Below are positions 1 to 8,538 of a stretch of DNA of 49,085 nucleotides, piece by piece; position 1 is the first letter of the stretch, and each line of letters starts with the position of its first letter. The position numbers and the translations under genes were made by a program. The notes under the pieces were generated by a model. That model ran no database searches, was not told the DNA's origin, and saw only the letters and a program-made list of their open reading frames with translations. The stretch comes from Methanothrix sp. (lineage in GTDB: Archaea > Halobacteriota > Methanosarcinia > Methanotrichales > Methanotrichaceae). The stretch spans positions 2,105-51,189 of the forward strand of contig JARYLI010000012.1 in NCBI GenBank assembly GCA_029907715.1. The letters are read 5' to 3'.

Positions 1-78
1 CAGGATGTAGGTAAGGTATATCGCCTTCCCCAGCCCCGTACACCAAGCCGACTTTATTACTCCATATAACCAAGTTAA
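1..78. repeat. 78-bp direct repeat, copy 1 (inside membrane-protein gene)
   Basis: Identical to 367-444 at every base. The offset is 366 bp, so the reading frame is kept (122 codons). It may extend past the left edge of the window. Confidence 0.9.
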
Positions 79-690
79 TGCGCCCTTTATGGCCAATAAA
101 ATATGTGATATTGCAGCTTTTATTAGGTGCCAGGTTTTGCTCAGGATTGAAATCAATCCTGCTAAGAGATATTTAATAAATACAGTTACTCTGGTTAATA
201 TCCAGATAAAGAATTGAATATATATGGAAATTAAAAAAGCCGCCAAAGTATATAATACTATAAAAAGAATGGCAAATGTTGACATGCCGGTGGTTTCGAC
301 TATCCGGCTAACAATAGCATCTGGAGGTATTTCGTCTGATACCAATAATGCCACACATATTATTCCCAGGATGTAGGTAAGGTATATCGCCTTCCCCAGC
401 CCCGTACACCAAGCCGACTTTATTACTCCATATAACCAAGTTAAAGTTTTTATAATATATTCAGAATAAATATATGCTATTAATAAAAACCACAAAGAAG
501 TATATGACATCATCAATATTTCTTTATAAATAAGTAACTTTTCATTGTAAATTGCGAAAATCCCAGAAAGATATATCAATAATGATGAAATCGATTGTAA
601 GATACGACGATGTTTTAAATCGATGATAAAAAATGTCAAGAATAAAACAAAAGAAAATATTGTTATTAAAAAAAGTTCCATGGCGTGCAT
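1..690 (-). CDS. Multi-pass membrane protein, C-terminus beyond window
   Basis: The reverse strand reads open from an ATG at 690 to the window edge, giving about 230 residues with no stop. A TAA sits directly before the ATG and a GGAGG lies at 703-707, which fixes the start. The product begins MHAMELFLITIFSFVLF and has several hydrophobic segments, so it is an integral membrane protein; I do not recognise the family. A 26-residue block (starting LTWLYGVIKSAW) occurs twice, 122 residues apart, encoded by identical 78-bp DNA at 1-78 and 367-444. Base composition is AT-rich compared with the housekeeping genes here, which suggests an accessory gene. Function unknown. Confidence 0.6.
   Translation of the reverse strand, partial: MHAMELFLITIFSFVLFLTFFIIDLKHRRILQSISSLLIYLSGIFAIYNEKLLIYKEILMMSYTSLWFLLIAYIYSEYIIKTLTWLYGVIKSAWCTGLGKAIYLTYILGIICVALLVSDEIPPDAIVSRIVETTGMSTFAILFIVLYTLAAFLISIYIQFFIWILTRVTVFIKYLLAGLISILSKTWHLIKAAISHILLAIKGALTWLYGVIKSAWCTGLGKAIYLTYIL
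367..444. repeat. 78-bp direct repeat, copy 2
   Basis: Second copy of the 1-78 repeat. The flanking sequences on both sides differ, so identity stops sharply at the end of the unit. Confidence 0.9.
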
Positions 691-755
691 TTAGGCAGTC
701 ATCCTCCATTAAGTTGGTCTGGAAGGTTTGTCTCCCATAAATTTTTCACTCATAT

Positions 756-880
756 CACTCATATTCATCTGGCGACTTGTCAGAATAGGCACTGGTTCTG
801 ATATTGTGTTCGTATCGATTGAAAGAGTGCTTCCAACAACCATATTGCAAGACTTCCAAGTTGCTAATTACATAAGAGCG
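756..880 (-). mobile_element. MITE family A, degenerate copy
   Basis: The right end, reading ...AGTTGCTAATTACATAAGAGCG, matches the left terminus of the family in inverted orientation. The left end (CACTCATATTCATCTGG) is a decayed form of CGCTCTTATCCATCTGA. Length is about 125 bp, as in the intact copies. No flanking duplication can be seen, consistent with age. It encodes nothing. Confidence 0.55.
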
Positions 881-1078
881 AAATGCGTTTATTTTAAACG
901 ATAATAAGATAGAAATCGATAGCCATAGAGTCCCACGCCCACGTGTTATTGGAGCTCTTTGTTGAGACTGACTTTTCGTATGCATTGTGGACCTTTTCGT
1001 CATGCACCCACTTCCCTGCTAAATCACCCGGATGGTCTCCTGAGTGCCTGCATTTATATACCTCCAATATACCTCCAT

Positions 1079-1201
1079 CGCTCTTATGTATCCAGCAACT
1101 TGGAGGTCATGCGGTAGGTTGCTGAATGCACTCATCCGCTCACCAGGAGCGCATAGCATGACTGCTGCCTCTCCGGGCAAGTTATCAGATGGATAAGAGC
1201 G
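1079..1201 (+). mobile_element. MITE family A, full-length copy
   Basis: A 123-bp element beginning CGCTCTTATGTATCCAGCAA and ending AGATGGATAAGAGCG. The flanks are ACCTCCAT on the left and CCCTCCAT on the right, an 8-bp direct repeat with one mismatch, so it looks like a transposed unit. An internal imperfect hairpin joins CCAGCAACTT near 1091 to AGGTTGCTGAA near 1116. No coding capacity. Confidence 0.8.
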
Positions 1202-1314
1202 CCCTCCATTTATTCATGATGACGCTTTGCCACCATTAATATTAATTTGTAACTTTACAATACCCTTTACAATACCCTCCTTTCTTTAGTTTTCCCTGTG
1301 TTTGCTCGATAGTT

Positions 1315-1438
1315 TGCTCAATATCGTGAGTGTACTTGAGTTACTGATCAAGTGAAGCCGCTATCATCGGGCATGATCGTTTATCCAGAAATCCGCCAAG
1401 AGGGCAATTTACCTCAACGGATTGAGCATGTTCTTTTC
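1315..1438 (-). mobile_element. Inverted-repeat element family B, copy 1
   Basis: It starts TGCTCAATATCGTGAG and ends CGGATTGAGCA, giving imperfect terminal inverted repeats of about 16 bp. The interior matches the copies at 5978-6090 and 31227-31334 when reversed (it shares the blocks AGTTACTGATCAAGTGA and GAGGGCAATTTACCTCAAC). Non-coding and MITE-like. Confidence 0.65.
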
Positions 1439-1493
1439 CCCCGACCATCGATAAATAATTTTCGCAGCTATCCTGACTTTGGGTAGTCTACCA

Positions 1494-1549
1494 CGCTCTT
1501 ATGTGTTTGGTAACTTGGAGGCTGTGTGGTTTTGCTGCTGTAATCATTC
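1494..1549 (+). mobile_element. MITE family A, left half, split by IS insertion
   Basis: It begins CGCTCTTATGTGTTTGGTAA and follows the family for about 56 bp until the IS terminal repeat at 1550. The missing right half resumes directly after the IS at 2693. The two halves together total 126 bp, the normal size of the element. Confidence 0.7.
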
Positions 1550-2692
1550 GAGGATTCCTATTTACACTTATCTTCAGCTCGTCACCTGGCTTTGATTGTT
1601 TATCTGGCATATTTGGGTCCGAATTTTCCTGATTTGCCATGTTTTTACCATGTTTTTTGGTATTTACTTTGATAGCCTCCGCTAGGTTCAAATTATGCTG
1701 GCATTTTTGAGTGTGCAGAGCTGGTAGAGGTTATAAGCGATAGCATTGACCACCATTTTCACGTGCACTCTTTTGACTGTGGTAACAAGCACGGTGCCTG
1801 CGTTGAAGACTCTCTTTATCACGGCATGAGGTCGTTCGCATGGTGCTCTGATTTTGCTTATCCAGCAGTTGTATTCTTTATCGAATTCTCCAAGAGGTTT
1901 CCTGGGAGGTTTGCGTTTTCATTGTGTAATCGATACCTTTAGCTTCTGCGCCGGAGTATCCTCGGTCTCTGAAGACGGTTTCGTTCTCTGTGGATAGATC
2001 TATCTGGCTATCGTGAAGCGAAGCTGTAGACGTATCTATATCCCTTATGAGGCTGTAATTGAGGTCTGTCTTCTGATGTAGCTTGTATCCGAAGTGGACC
2101 TCATTGCCCTTTTTGGCCCGCGTCCCATCCCTGCTCCGACGCGTCTTTGCATCGTCACCGCGTGGCTTTTTTGAGCTTCCAGGATCCGCCTCGATGAAAG
2201 TTGCATCCTGCACAGTCCCACTCACAACCTTCAGACCCATCGAATCGAGCTGGCTCTGAAACTCAGCCCAGACAACCTCGTGCATACCGGTTCTGCTGAG
2301 ACGCTCTCTGAACAGCCATATCGTCCTGGAATCCGGAATCTCAGCCGGCCAGCCGAGAAACTCCATGGATGAGATCCTGTCCGCGATCTGCCTCTCAGCC
2401 TACATTTCGCTCAAGCCATACCACTGATGAAGTACCAGAACCTTGAACATCATTATCACATCGCAGTTCGGCCTGCCTCCCCGCTCACTCCTGTTATCGT
2501 ACATCACTTCAAGATGCACACGTATACTCTCCTAGTCTATCAACTCTGAGACCTGAAGAAGCTTCGTGTCTCGCTTGCGTGCCGCGTCCTTCTTCTTAAG
2601 CTCAAAAAGAGCCCAATCCATAAAAGAATTAATAATTAATAATAGTATCTAAAGTATATAAAGATTTTAATGGGTGGCTTATAGGAATCCTC
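1550..2692 (-). mobile_element. IS5-like insertion sequence (defective)
   Basis: The ends are a perfect 12-bp inverted repeat: GAGGATTCCTAT at 1550-1561 and ATAGGAATCCTC at 2681-2692. Between them lies one degraded DDE transposase gene on the minus strand, so the element is about 1.14 kb, a usual size for IS5-type elements. It interrupts a family A MITE. Flanks read ATTC on the left and ATTT on the right, possibly a short imperfect target duplication. Subgroup not determined. Confidence 0.75.
1688..2621 (-). pseudogene. IS5-like DDE transposase, two in-frame TAG stops and a frameshift
   Basis: The frame runs from ATG at 2621 (MDWALFELKKKDAARK...) through a DDE-type catalytic core. Candidate acidic residues lie in QDATFIEAD, in DIDTSTASLHDSQ and in FRDRGYSGAEAKG. 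Two in-frame TAG codons interrupt the N-terminal third, one just before ESIRVHLEV and one just before AERQIADR. A one-base insertion in an A run near 1920 then shifts the frame; the true C-terminus (KPPRKPLGEF...VNAIAYNLYQL) continues to a TGA at 1688. The longest intact stretch is 1878-2366. The enzyme should be inactive. Where UAG encodes pyrrolysine the stops might be read, but the frameshift would still kill it. Confidence 0.8.
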
Positions 2693-2762
2693 ATTTATCT
2701 GCCATGGATGGCATAGCAGGACCCAATATCTCTTTAGGCAAGTCATCAGATGGATAAGAGCG
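2693..2762 (+). mobile_element. MITE family A, right half, split by IS insertion
   Basis: It carries the characteristic right end (CAAGTCATCAGATGGATAAG then AGCG) directly downstream of the IS right terminus and completes the half-element at 1494-1549. Confidence 0.7.
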
Positions 2763-3018
2763 AGAGCGTTTTAGTATTCCGATCGCTCGACCAACGCTCA
2801 GCCTCGTGTAGACCCGCCTGGCTGTTCCATGTCAGAATCTCCCCTCCGCTCTGGATCCTCCAGATGGCCACTTTTCCCTCTTGTTGTCTACGGGTCTCGC
2901 GAGCAAACAATCCCATATAAAGAAGATCTCCAGAACCGGTATCTCCCCGACGATACCTTCGTACGTGAGCACTTTCACAGTATTCCAATAGCCGCTTTCA
3001 GAGCCCATGCCCTCCATC

Positions 3019-4071
3019 TCATCTCCTGCACGCCATCGCCACGAGATCCACGAGATCGATGACCCTGCCGTGGCCCCCTGCCTCGTTCAGGTTCCTGACA
3101 CACATCGGGCATGCTGTCACTATATAGTTCGCCTCTGGAGGCGCATCATCGAGACGCCTTCGCGCTATCTCAAGAGATACATCCCTGTATCCGGCCCTGA
3201 CGCCACCCCCTCCGCCACAGCATCTAGCGAGCTCTCTGCTGTATCTCATCTCCTCCAGCTCGCAGATCTCCTTTATGACCTTCCTGGGCTGGTCGAATAT
3301 GCCGTTCACGCGGCCGAGATGGCACGGATCATGGTAGGTGACCGTGAGATCCAGAGGCCTGATCTCCAGCTCGGATACGCGAGAGGCCAGGAACTCCGCC
3401 ACGCTCATGACCTTCAGACCGTAATCGTTTTTGAGTGTGGTGTAGCATCCGGCACATCCTGTTATCACAACATCAACATCCATCTCGTTTATCTGGCGCA
3501 GGTTCTCCTCCATGCATTCCGAGGCATCCAGGCCGGTTCTGAGAAGCGGAGAGCCGCAGCACCGCTCTGATGGTAGGAGCGAGACACCGAATCCTCTCAG
3601 AATCCCGAACGTCCTCGCTGCGGTCTCGGGGTATCTGTAGGAGGCCATGCATCCTGCAAAGTAGACCTGGTCTGCCTTTACATCTGAGCAAGCGTCCGAC
3701 CCGAGCATTCTGAGCCAGCTGTGCCTCCGCCCCACCTCCCCCAGACTGTTCCCTGTGGATGAGATCCTGTCACGCAGCTCGATCTGCCAGGCTCCCGTGA
3801 TACTCCTGGATGCGAGCACCCTCCTCGCATCCTCCACGAGCCTCGAGGGGGTGACTCCAGCAGGACACATCTGAGAGCAGAGAGCGCACGTGGTGCACGT
3901 CCCGAGGCTGTCGAGCGCCCATGCGCCATCCATATCGTCAAGGATTTTCCTGATCAGAATCATCCTCCCGCGGGTGTTGAAGGACTCCCATCCCAGAACC
4001 TCGAAGCTGGGACAGACCGCTCGGCATGCACCGCACCTCACACATCGCCTGACCTGGTCGATATCGATCAC
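3019..4071 (-). CDS. Fe-S subunit of a GlcF/HdrD-like oxidoreductase
   Basis: 350 residues. Two ferredoxin-type [4Fe-4S] motifs are visible at C10-C13-C16-C20 and C59-C62-C65-C69. Two cysteine-rich CCG-type domains follow, with ERCCGSP and DPCHL...ARCCGGGGG. This is the architecture of the glycolate-oxidase iron-sulfur subunit (GlcF) and of HdrD-like electron-transfer proteins. It starts with GTG at 4071, preceded by GAGGTGAT overlapping the stop of the upstream FAD gene, so the two are translated together. It probably accepts electrons from the flavoprotein and passes them to a quinone-like carrier or heterodisulfide-type partner; the real acceptor cannot be read from sequence. Cytoplasmic or membrane-peripheral; no transmembrane segment. 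Confidence 0.85.
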   Translation of the reverse strand: MIDIDQVRRCVRCGACRAVCPSFEVLGWESFNTRGRMILIRKILDDMDGAWALDSLGTCTTCALCSQMCPAGVTPSRLVEDARRVLASRSITGAWQIELRDRISSTGNSLGEVGRRHSWLRMLGSDACSDVKADQVYFAGCMASYRYPETAARTFGILRGFGVSLLPSERCCGSPLLRTGLDASECMEENLRQINEMDVDVVITGCAGCYTTLKNDYGLKVMSVAEFLASRVSELEIRPLDLTVTYHDPCHLGRVNGIFDQPRKVIKEICELEEMRYSRELARCCGGGGGVRAGYRDVSLEIARRRLDDAPPEANYIVTACPMCVRNLNEAGGHGRVIDLVDLVAMACRR

Positions 4072-4082
4072 CCGACATCACC

Positions 4083-5468
4083 TCACAGACCCAGCTTGCC
4101 CGGGTTAAGTATCCCCTTAGGATCCAGAGCGCGCTTGATCGCGCGCATGATCTCCAAAGATGTCCCCCACTGCATCTCCATGTATCCAGCTCTTGACCCG
4201 CCGATGCCATGCTCCGAGCTTACAGTCCCGCCGAGCTCTATGGCAGCTCTGTGTATCATGTCTGCAGCTCTTCTGAGCCTGGTCCATTCCTCTTCACTGC
4301 TCACATCTATGAACCACGCGACGTGCAGGTTGCCATCGCCGATATGCCCGTACTTCATCGCCGGGATGCCGGTGCTGTCCGATATCTCCTGAACCTTTCT
4401 CATCAGAGTGGGAATCTCCTTCATCGGAACCCCCACGTCCTCTCCTACATAGACCCGGCTCTTCGATGGATCGAGCCTGGAGATCGCAGCGCCAACCAGT
4501 TCCCTCGCAGCCCAGATCTCCGACATCTCCCTATCGTCGGATGCGATTCTGATGCTCTGCGCCAGGCCTGTGCACACCTCCGATACCCTTCTCGCATCCT
4601 CGGCTGTCGAGAGGTCTGTTCCATCGACCTCAAATAGTATGATATCACCATCTGGAAGCACTATTTTTGGATCGCACCGCCTGAGAACCTTTACGGTCGT
4701 GCTGTCCAGTATCTCGCATGCGGATGGCACGATGCCTGCGGAGAATGTCTTCACAACAGCCATGCCTGCGAGCTCAGAACTCTCGAAGGATGCCATGACC
4801 AGCCTTCGTCTCTTAGGCAGGGGCACGATCCTGAGCCGCGCGGCTGTTATGACCCCAAGAGTGCCCTCTGCCCCGACCATCAGTCGCGTCAGGTCATAAC
4901 CGGCGGATGACTTCAGGACCTTGGAGCCTGTTCTGATGACAGTGCCGTCGGCCAGCACGACCTCAAGATCAAGAACATAGCTCTTGGTGGTGCCATACTT
5001 GACGCATCTCATGCCGCTTCCGTTGTTTGAGATCAACCCGCCTATCGTGCAGACGCTGGAGCTCCCCGGGTTGGGCGGAAAGAAGAAGCCGTGGGGCCTC
5101 AGAGCTCTGTTGAGCTGCTCAACAACAACCCCGGGCTCCACATGGACCTGCAGGTTCTCCACATCTATCTCCAGGAGTTTATTCATGCCGGACATGTCGA
5201 GAACTATGCCACCTCTGAGAGGCACTGCTCCGCCAGCTAGACCTGTTCCCGCGCCTCTGGCTGTGATGGGGATTTCGTGCTCATATGCAAGCCTGAGGAT
5301 TCTGGACACCTCATCTGTCGTCAGAGGTCGAACGACGTACTCCGGTAGACCATACACCTGAGATGCATCGCAGGAGTAGCAGCAGAGCTCGGCCGGCGAG
5401 TTCGAGGCCCTGGGTCCGACTATATCCCTCAGCGCATCTATGACGGAACTGCCCTCTTCCGGTGACAT
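4083..5468 (-). CDS. FAD-linked oxidase, GlcD / D-lactate dehydrogenase-like
   Basis: 461 residues, the usual length for the GlcD/D-LDH flavoprotein family. The N-terminal FAD_binding_4 domain has TARGAGTGLAGGAVP and PNPGSSSVCTIGGLISNNGS. The C-terminal FAD-oxidase domain has YGHIGDGNLH and SSEHGIGG, the flavin and substrate-site motifs. The ATG at 5468 follows GGAGGAGA. It is the first gene of a two-gene operon with the Fe-S subunit 11 nt downstream. The pair should oxidise a 2-hydroxy acid such as D-lactate or glycolate; the substrate is inferred from family only. Confidence 0.87.
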   Translation of the reverse strand: MSPEEGSSVIDALRDIVGPRASNSPAELCCYSCDASQVYGLPEYVVRPLTTDEVSRILRLAYEHEIPITARGAGTGLAGGAVPLRGGIVLDMSGMNKLLEIDVENLQVHVEPGVVVEQLNRALRPHGFFFPPNPGSSSVCTIGGLISNNGSGMRCVKYGTTKSYVLDLEVVLADGTVIRTGSKVLKSSAGYDLTRLMVGAEGTLGVITAARLRIVPLPKRRRLVMASFESSELAGMAVVKTFSAGIVPSACEILDSTTVKVLRRCDPKIVLPDGDIILFEVDGTDLSTAEDARRVSEVCTGLAQSIRIASDDREMSEIWAARELVGAAISRLDPSKSRVYVGEDVGVPMKEIPTLMRKVQEISDSTGIPAMKYGHIGDGNLHVAWFIDVSSEEEWTRLRRAADMIHRAAIELGGTVSSEHGIGGSRAGYMEMQWGTSLEIMRAIKRALDPKGILNPGKLGL

Positions 5469-5545
5469 TCTCCTCCAGGATTAACGGGAGATCTCGTAGC
5501 AGCGATGATACGATAAAAAGATTTTGTCTGGGATGCTGTGTTGAA

Positions 5546-5662
5546 TATAGTTCTTTGCGCCACTTCATGTAAATCCATTTAAAAGCTACTGGATATGTCA
5601 TACTTCATAGATGATTTTATGTGACATATGAGATTATATCAACTTATGCGGAATACTATAAT
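5546..5662 (+). repeat. Repeat family C, copy 1
   Basis: A 117-bp unit starting TATAGTTCTTTGCGCCACTT, repeated in the same direction at 5786-5902 with roughly 90% identity. The spacing between unit starts is 240 bp. No coding capacity recognised. Confidence 0.8.
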
Positions 5663-5669
5663 TAAGGCC

Positions 5670-5763
5670 TGTAAGGTCGAACGCCATCGATTTTTACTAT
5701 AATTACAATCAGTATGAATTGGCCACATGCTATCGGATTCTCAAACATTATTCAATACAGCAG
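5670..5763 (+). repeat. Repeat family D, uninterrupted copy
   Basis: The stretch TGTAAGGTCGAACGCC...TTCAATACAGCAG recurs at 33555-33753, where a truncated family A MITE sits inside it. This copy therefore shows the empty site. It lies exactly between the two family C units. Confidence 0.75.
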
Positions 5764-5785
5764 TCCGGAGGCAGATTGGCGGATC

Positions 5786-5902
5786 TATAGTTCTTTGCGC
5801 CACTTCATGTAAATCCATTTAAAAGCTACTGGATGTGTCATACTTCATAAATGATTTTATGTTGCGTGCAATATTATATCAACTTATACGGAATACTATA
5901 AT
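5786..5902 (+). repeat. Repeat family C, copy 2
   Basis: Second copy of the 117-bp unit at 5546-5662. Most differences fall near the right end, around 5860-5875. Confidence 0.8.
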
Positions 5903-5977
5903 CGCTGAAAACAGAGGATGCAATGAAAGACGTGCCAGAAGGATGAAAGTGCTTCCTGGTAGGGCTTTAGAGGAACA

Positions 5978-6090
5978 TGCTCAATATGTTGAGGTAAATT
6001 GCCCTCTTGGCGGATTTCTGGATAAACGACTATGGCCGATGATAGGGCCTCACTTGATCAGTAACTCAAGTACGCTCACGATATTGAGCA
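5978..6090 (+). mobile_element. Inverted-repeat element family B, copy 2
   Basis: It begins TGCTCAATATGTTGAG and ends CTCACGATATTGAGCA, a 16-bp terminal inverted repeat with two mismatches. The interior is shared with 31227-31334 and, inverted, with 1315-1438. The conserved sequence extends to GAACA on the left and AATACAT on the right. Non-coding. Confidence 0.7.
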
Positions 6091-6410
6091 AATACATTTA
6101 GAGTGCGAGGATTTGTAAAAATCACGATGCAATCGAGCTCTTTCATGGTAATGGCTGTCTGAGATCAGCATACACTGGTGTGATGCCTCCTCTCTGGTCG
6201 TGTGCTCATATCATTGAGATCAACAGCATGTGGCAGCACAAGATTTATGAGGTGTGGTGCGAACGATCATCATTCCTGAGAGACGTTCAATGAATCGAGT
6301 ACACGACCTCCTCTTTCACATGCGCCGAACTCGTGTAGTTGCAGCGACTGGATGCTCAAATGCTCACCGGCCTGCTCCAAAACATAAAATATATTCCGAC
6401 AGAGTCTGCG
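6091..6410. other. Gene-free spacer upstream of tfe
   Basis: No convincing gene on either strand. The stretch 6180-6240 (GATGCCTCCTCTCTGGTCGT... then ATCATTGAGATCAACAGCAT) is similar to about 25765-25820, so it holds another old repeat. Nothing else recognised. Confidence 0.5.
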
Positions 6411-6432
6411 AAGCTTTATAAGTAATCAGGAG

Positions 6433-6440
6433 TATATAAT
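6433..6440 (+). promoter_or_regulatory. TATA box for tfe
   Basis: GAGTATATAATAG lies 46-53 bp before the tfe start codon, a fitting archaeal TATA position. A second candidate, CTTTATAAG, is at 6414-6422. Confidence 0.5.
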
Positions 6441-6485
6441 AGATCGTTTGTTTTGTAATTCAGAGAGACTGCAAGTGGTGATCCA

Positions 6486-6989
6486 GTGGTAGCAGTGGAG
6501 AATCCCATCCACAGGGCATATCTGCTAAAGATCGTTGGCGAGGAGGGTCTGAGGATCGTCGAGGCCATGCCAGAGGATGAGGTGACCGATGAGCACCTCG
6601 CCGAGATCACGGGGATAAGCCTCAATACGGTGAGAAGATCTCTTTATCTGCTCTACGAGCACAGGCTGGCAGTCTACAGGAGAAAGAGAGACCCGGACAG
6701 CGGATGGCTCACGTATCTCTGGAAGCTCTGTCCTGAGAGCCTGGACAGCGCGCTTGAGGCAGAGGTCAGGAAGCTCATAAACAAGCTCAACGCCAGGCTC
6801 CGCTACGAGAAGGATCATGTTTTCTATGCATGTGTGAACGGATGCGCCCGATTTGTTTTCGAGGAGGCGAGCGAGAACAACTTCACATGCCCGTTCTGCC
6901 AGGGCAGCCTGGAGTACATGGAGAACAGCACAATCGTAGAGGTGATAGAGGAGCGGATAAAGGAGCTGAGTGCTGCGCTCTGCTCCTGA
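6486..6989 (+). CDS. tfe: Transcription factor E (TFE alpha)
   Basis: 167 residues, normal for archaeal TFE. The N-terminal extended winged-helix domain (about residues 8-90) contains the HTH core EHLAEITGISLNTVRRSLYL. The C-terminal zinc ribbon is formed by C116, C120, C135 and C138. TFE is the TFIIE-alpha homologue that helps RNA polymerase with TBP and TFB to melt promoters. The chosen start is GTG at 6486 (VAVENPIHR), which gives the family's usual N-terminus. The gene stands alone between a repeat island and the YjbQ-family gene. Confidence 0.93.
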   Translation: MVAVENPIHRAYLLKIVGEEGLRIVEAMPEDEVTDEHLAEITGISLNTVRRSLYLLYEHRLAVYRRKRDPDSGWLTYLWKLCPESLDSALEAEVRKLINKLNARLRYEKDHVFYACVNGCARFVFEEASENNFTCPFCQGSLEYMENSTIVEVIEERIKELSAALCS

Positions 6990-7160
6990 TGGAATGGCAC
7001 GAAAATATCATCGGATGCAGACCATTCCATCCAAGGGTGACCATGCGCCATAAAGCGTTTTCTGAGCTGATAGTATGGCCGGTGAGAGTATAGATGGTGA
7101 GAGCAACACTGACAAATTGACCTCCTGCTGGAGCACCGAAACCGCCTGCGTTGTTCCCTT

Positions 7161-7604
7161 ATGCGGATCATTATGATCGAAACACGACACATCGAGTTCG
7201 AGACAAAGGGCGATGCTGATGTGGTGGACATCACACGGATGGTCGTCAATGCCGTCAGGAGCAGCGAATTGACAGATGGCATTGTGGTTGTCTTCGTGCC
7301 TGGCGCCACAGGCGCTCTCACGACGATTGAGTATGAGCCCGGGCTGGTGGCTGATATGCGCAGAGCGCTCGAGAGGGTCGCCCCTGAGGGTGAGGAGTAC
7401 GAGCACAACCGGAGATGGGGCGATGGCAACGGCCACTCCCACATCCGCGCATCGCTCATCGGCCCAAGCCTCACAGTGCCTGTGGTGAACGGCGAACTCG
7501 CCCTCGGCAGATGGCAGCAGATGGTCTTTATTGATATGGACAACAGACCCAGGCGCAGAAGGCTTCTGCTTCAGATCATGGGAGAAACAAGATCAGACCG
7601 GTAA
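7161..7604 (+). CDS. YjbQ/UPF0047 family protein
   Basis: 147 residues, the family's standard length. The conserved core lies at residues 80-125: EHNRRWGDGNGHSHIRASLI, then PSLTVPVVNG and LGRWQQMVFID; H82, H92 and H94 form the likely metal or phosphate site. Members have been reported with weak thiamin-phosphate synthase activity, but the physiological role is unsettled. The start may be ATG 7161 or ATG 7173; neither has a strong ribosome-binding site. About 170 bp separate it from tfe, so it is probably transcribed on its own. Confidence 0.88.
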   Translation: MRIIMIETRHIEFETKGDADVVDITRMVVNAVRSSELTDGIVVVFVPGATGALTTIEYEPGLVADMRRALERVAPEGEEYEHNRRWGDGNGHSHIRASLIGPSLTVPVVNGELALGRWQQMVFIDMDNRPRRRRLLLQIMGETRSDR

Positions 7605-7638
7605 ACCTGCACAGTGCAGCCAGTTTAAATTTTTATTT

Positions 7639-7646
7639 TTTATAAA
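7639..7646 (+). promoter_or_regulatory. TATA box of the por operon
   Basis: TTTTTATAAATTATTTATC in a short AT-rich window about 100 bp before the GTG start of porG. It is the only promoter-like sequence before this co-directional gene run. Confidence 0.5.
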
Positions 7647-7744
7647 TTATTTATCTGCTTCCAGTCCACCACAGAGCCATGATCCGTTCTGCGCGAAAAT
7701 GCTTTATCTGGTTGATGCCTCTCGGCTTGAGAGGAGGTCTGCAG

Positions 7745-8284
7745 GTGAAGGAGATAAGGTTTCACGGGCGAGGAGGGCAGGGAGCGGTCACCGCTGCGGA
7801 GATGATCGCCATCGCAGCCTTCGAGGACGGCAGGTTCTCACAGGCGTTTCCCGCCTTCGGGGTTGAGCGCAGAGGCGCCCCTGTGCTGGCTTTCGCCAGG
7901 ATCAATGACAAGCCGATACGCATGAGAAGCCAGGTCTACGAGCCAGATTACGTCATCGTGCAGGACGTCACACTGCTCGATGTCGTCAATGTGACAGGTG
8001 GATTGAAGCCGGATGGAAAGATAATAATAAATACTGATAAAGACGCCTCTGCGCTCAAACTGAACACAGAGGCTGAGGTGGTGACCATAGACGCGACTCG
8101 AATCGCCATTGATACCCTCGGGAGGCCGATAGTCAACACAACAATGCTCGGCGCGTTCTGCGGGGCGACTGGAGAGGTGAAACTGGAGAGCCTGGAGAGG
8201 TCGATCCTCACCAGATTCTCAGGCAGCCTGGGTGAGAAGAACATCAAAGCCATAAGAACAGCCTATGAGAGGGTCGCCAGATGA
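7745..8284 (+). CDS. porG: Pyruvate:ferredoxin oxidoreductase, gamma subunit
   Basis: 179 residues starting [20 protein letters not shown], the classic N-terminus of the 2-oxoacid:ferredoxin oxidoreductase gamma chain, followed by [19 protein letters not shown]. An upstream ATG at 7679 is open, but GAGGAGGT at 7731-7738, six bases before GTG 7745, marks the true start. With PorD, PorA and PorB it forms the four-subunit archaeal enzyme that interconverts pyruvate with acetyl-CoA, CO2 and reduced ferredoxin; in a methanogen it mainly makes pyruvate for biosynthesis. Its stop overlaps the porD start (ATGA). Pyruvate specificity is inferred from gene order and similarity. Confidence 0.9.
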   Translation: MKEIRFHGRGGQGAVTAAEMIAIAAFEDGRFSQAFPAFGVERRGAPVLAFARINDKPIRMRSQVYEPDYVIVQDVTLLDVVNVTGGLKPDGKIIINTDKDASALKLNTEAEVVTIDATRIAIDTLGRPIVNTTMLGAFCGATGEVKLESLERSILTRFSGSLGEKNIKAIRTAYERVAR

Positions 8285-8538
8285 AGATCACAGTTGCAGC
8301 TCTGACAGAGCCAGGCAGCACTGTTGTTAACAAGACCGGGGGATGGAGGACATTCGTCCCGGTTGTGAATCACAGGAGATGCATAAAGTGCAGCCTCTGC
8401 GAGATATACTGCCCTGAGGGATGCATACATCAGATCGAGGGACTGTTCGTTCCGGATCTGGACTACTGCAAGGGATGCGGGGTCTGCGCTCATGAATGCC
8501 CCAGAAAGGCGATAGATATGGTCCTGGAGGAGAAATGA
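8281..8538 (+). CDS. porD: Pyruvate:ferredoxin oxidoreductase, delta (ferredoxin) subunit
   Basis: 85 residues with two [4Fe-4S] motifs: [14 protein letters not shown] and [15 protein letters not shown]. This is the electron-transfer subunit of archaeal PorABCD-type enzymes. It overlaps porG by four bases at its start and porA by four bases at its end, implying translational coupling. Confidence 0.92.
   Translation: MKITVAALTEPGSTVVNKTGGWRTFVPVVNHRRCIKCSLCEIYCPEGCIHQIEGLFVPDLDYCKGCGVCAHECPRKAIDMVLEEK

Noticed and set aside
1488-1691. A 67-codon frame on the minus strand (MNLAEAIKVNTKK...)
   Set aside because: It crosses the IS terminus and ends in MITE sequence, so it is a chance frame of the two elements.
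5835-6101. An 88-codon frame on the plus strand
   Set aside because: It is built from repeat C copy 2 and the family B element; no conserved protein pattern.
8496-8534. Upstream start for porA
   Set aside because: It lies inside porD and lacks a ribosome site; ATG 8535 overlaps the porD stop and follows GGAGG.
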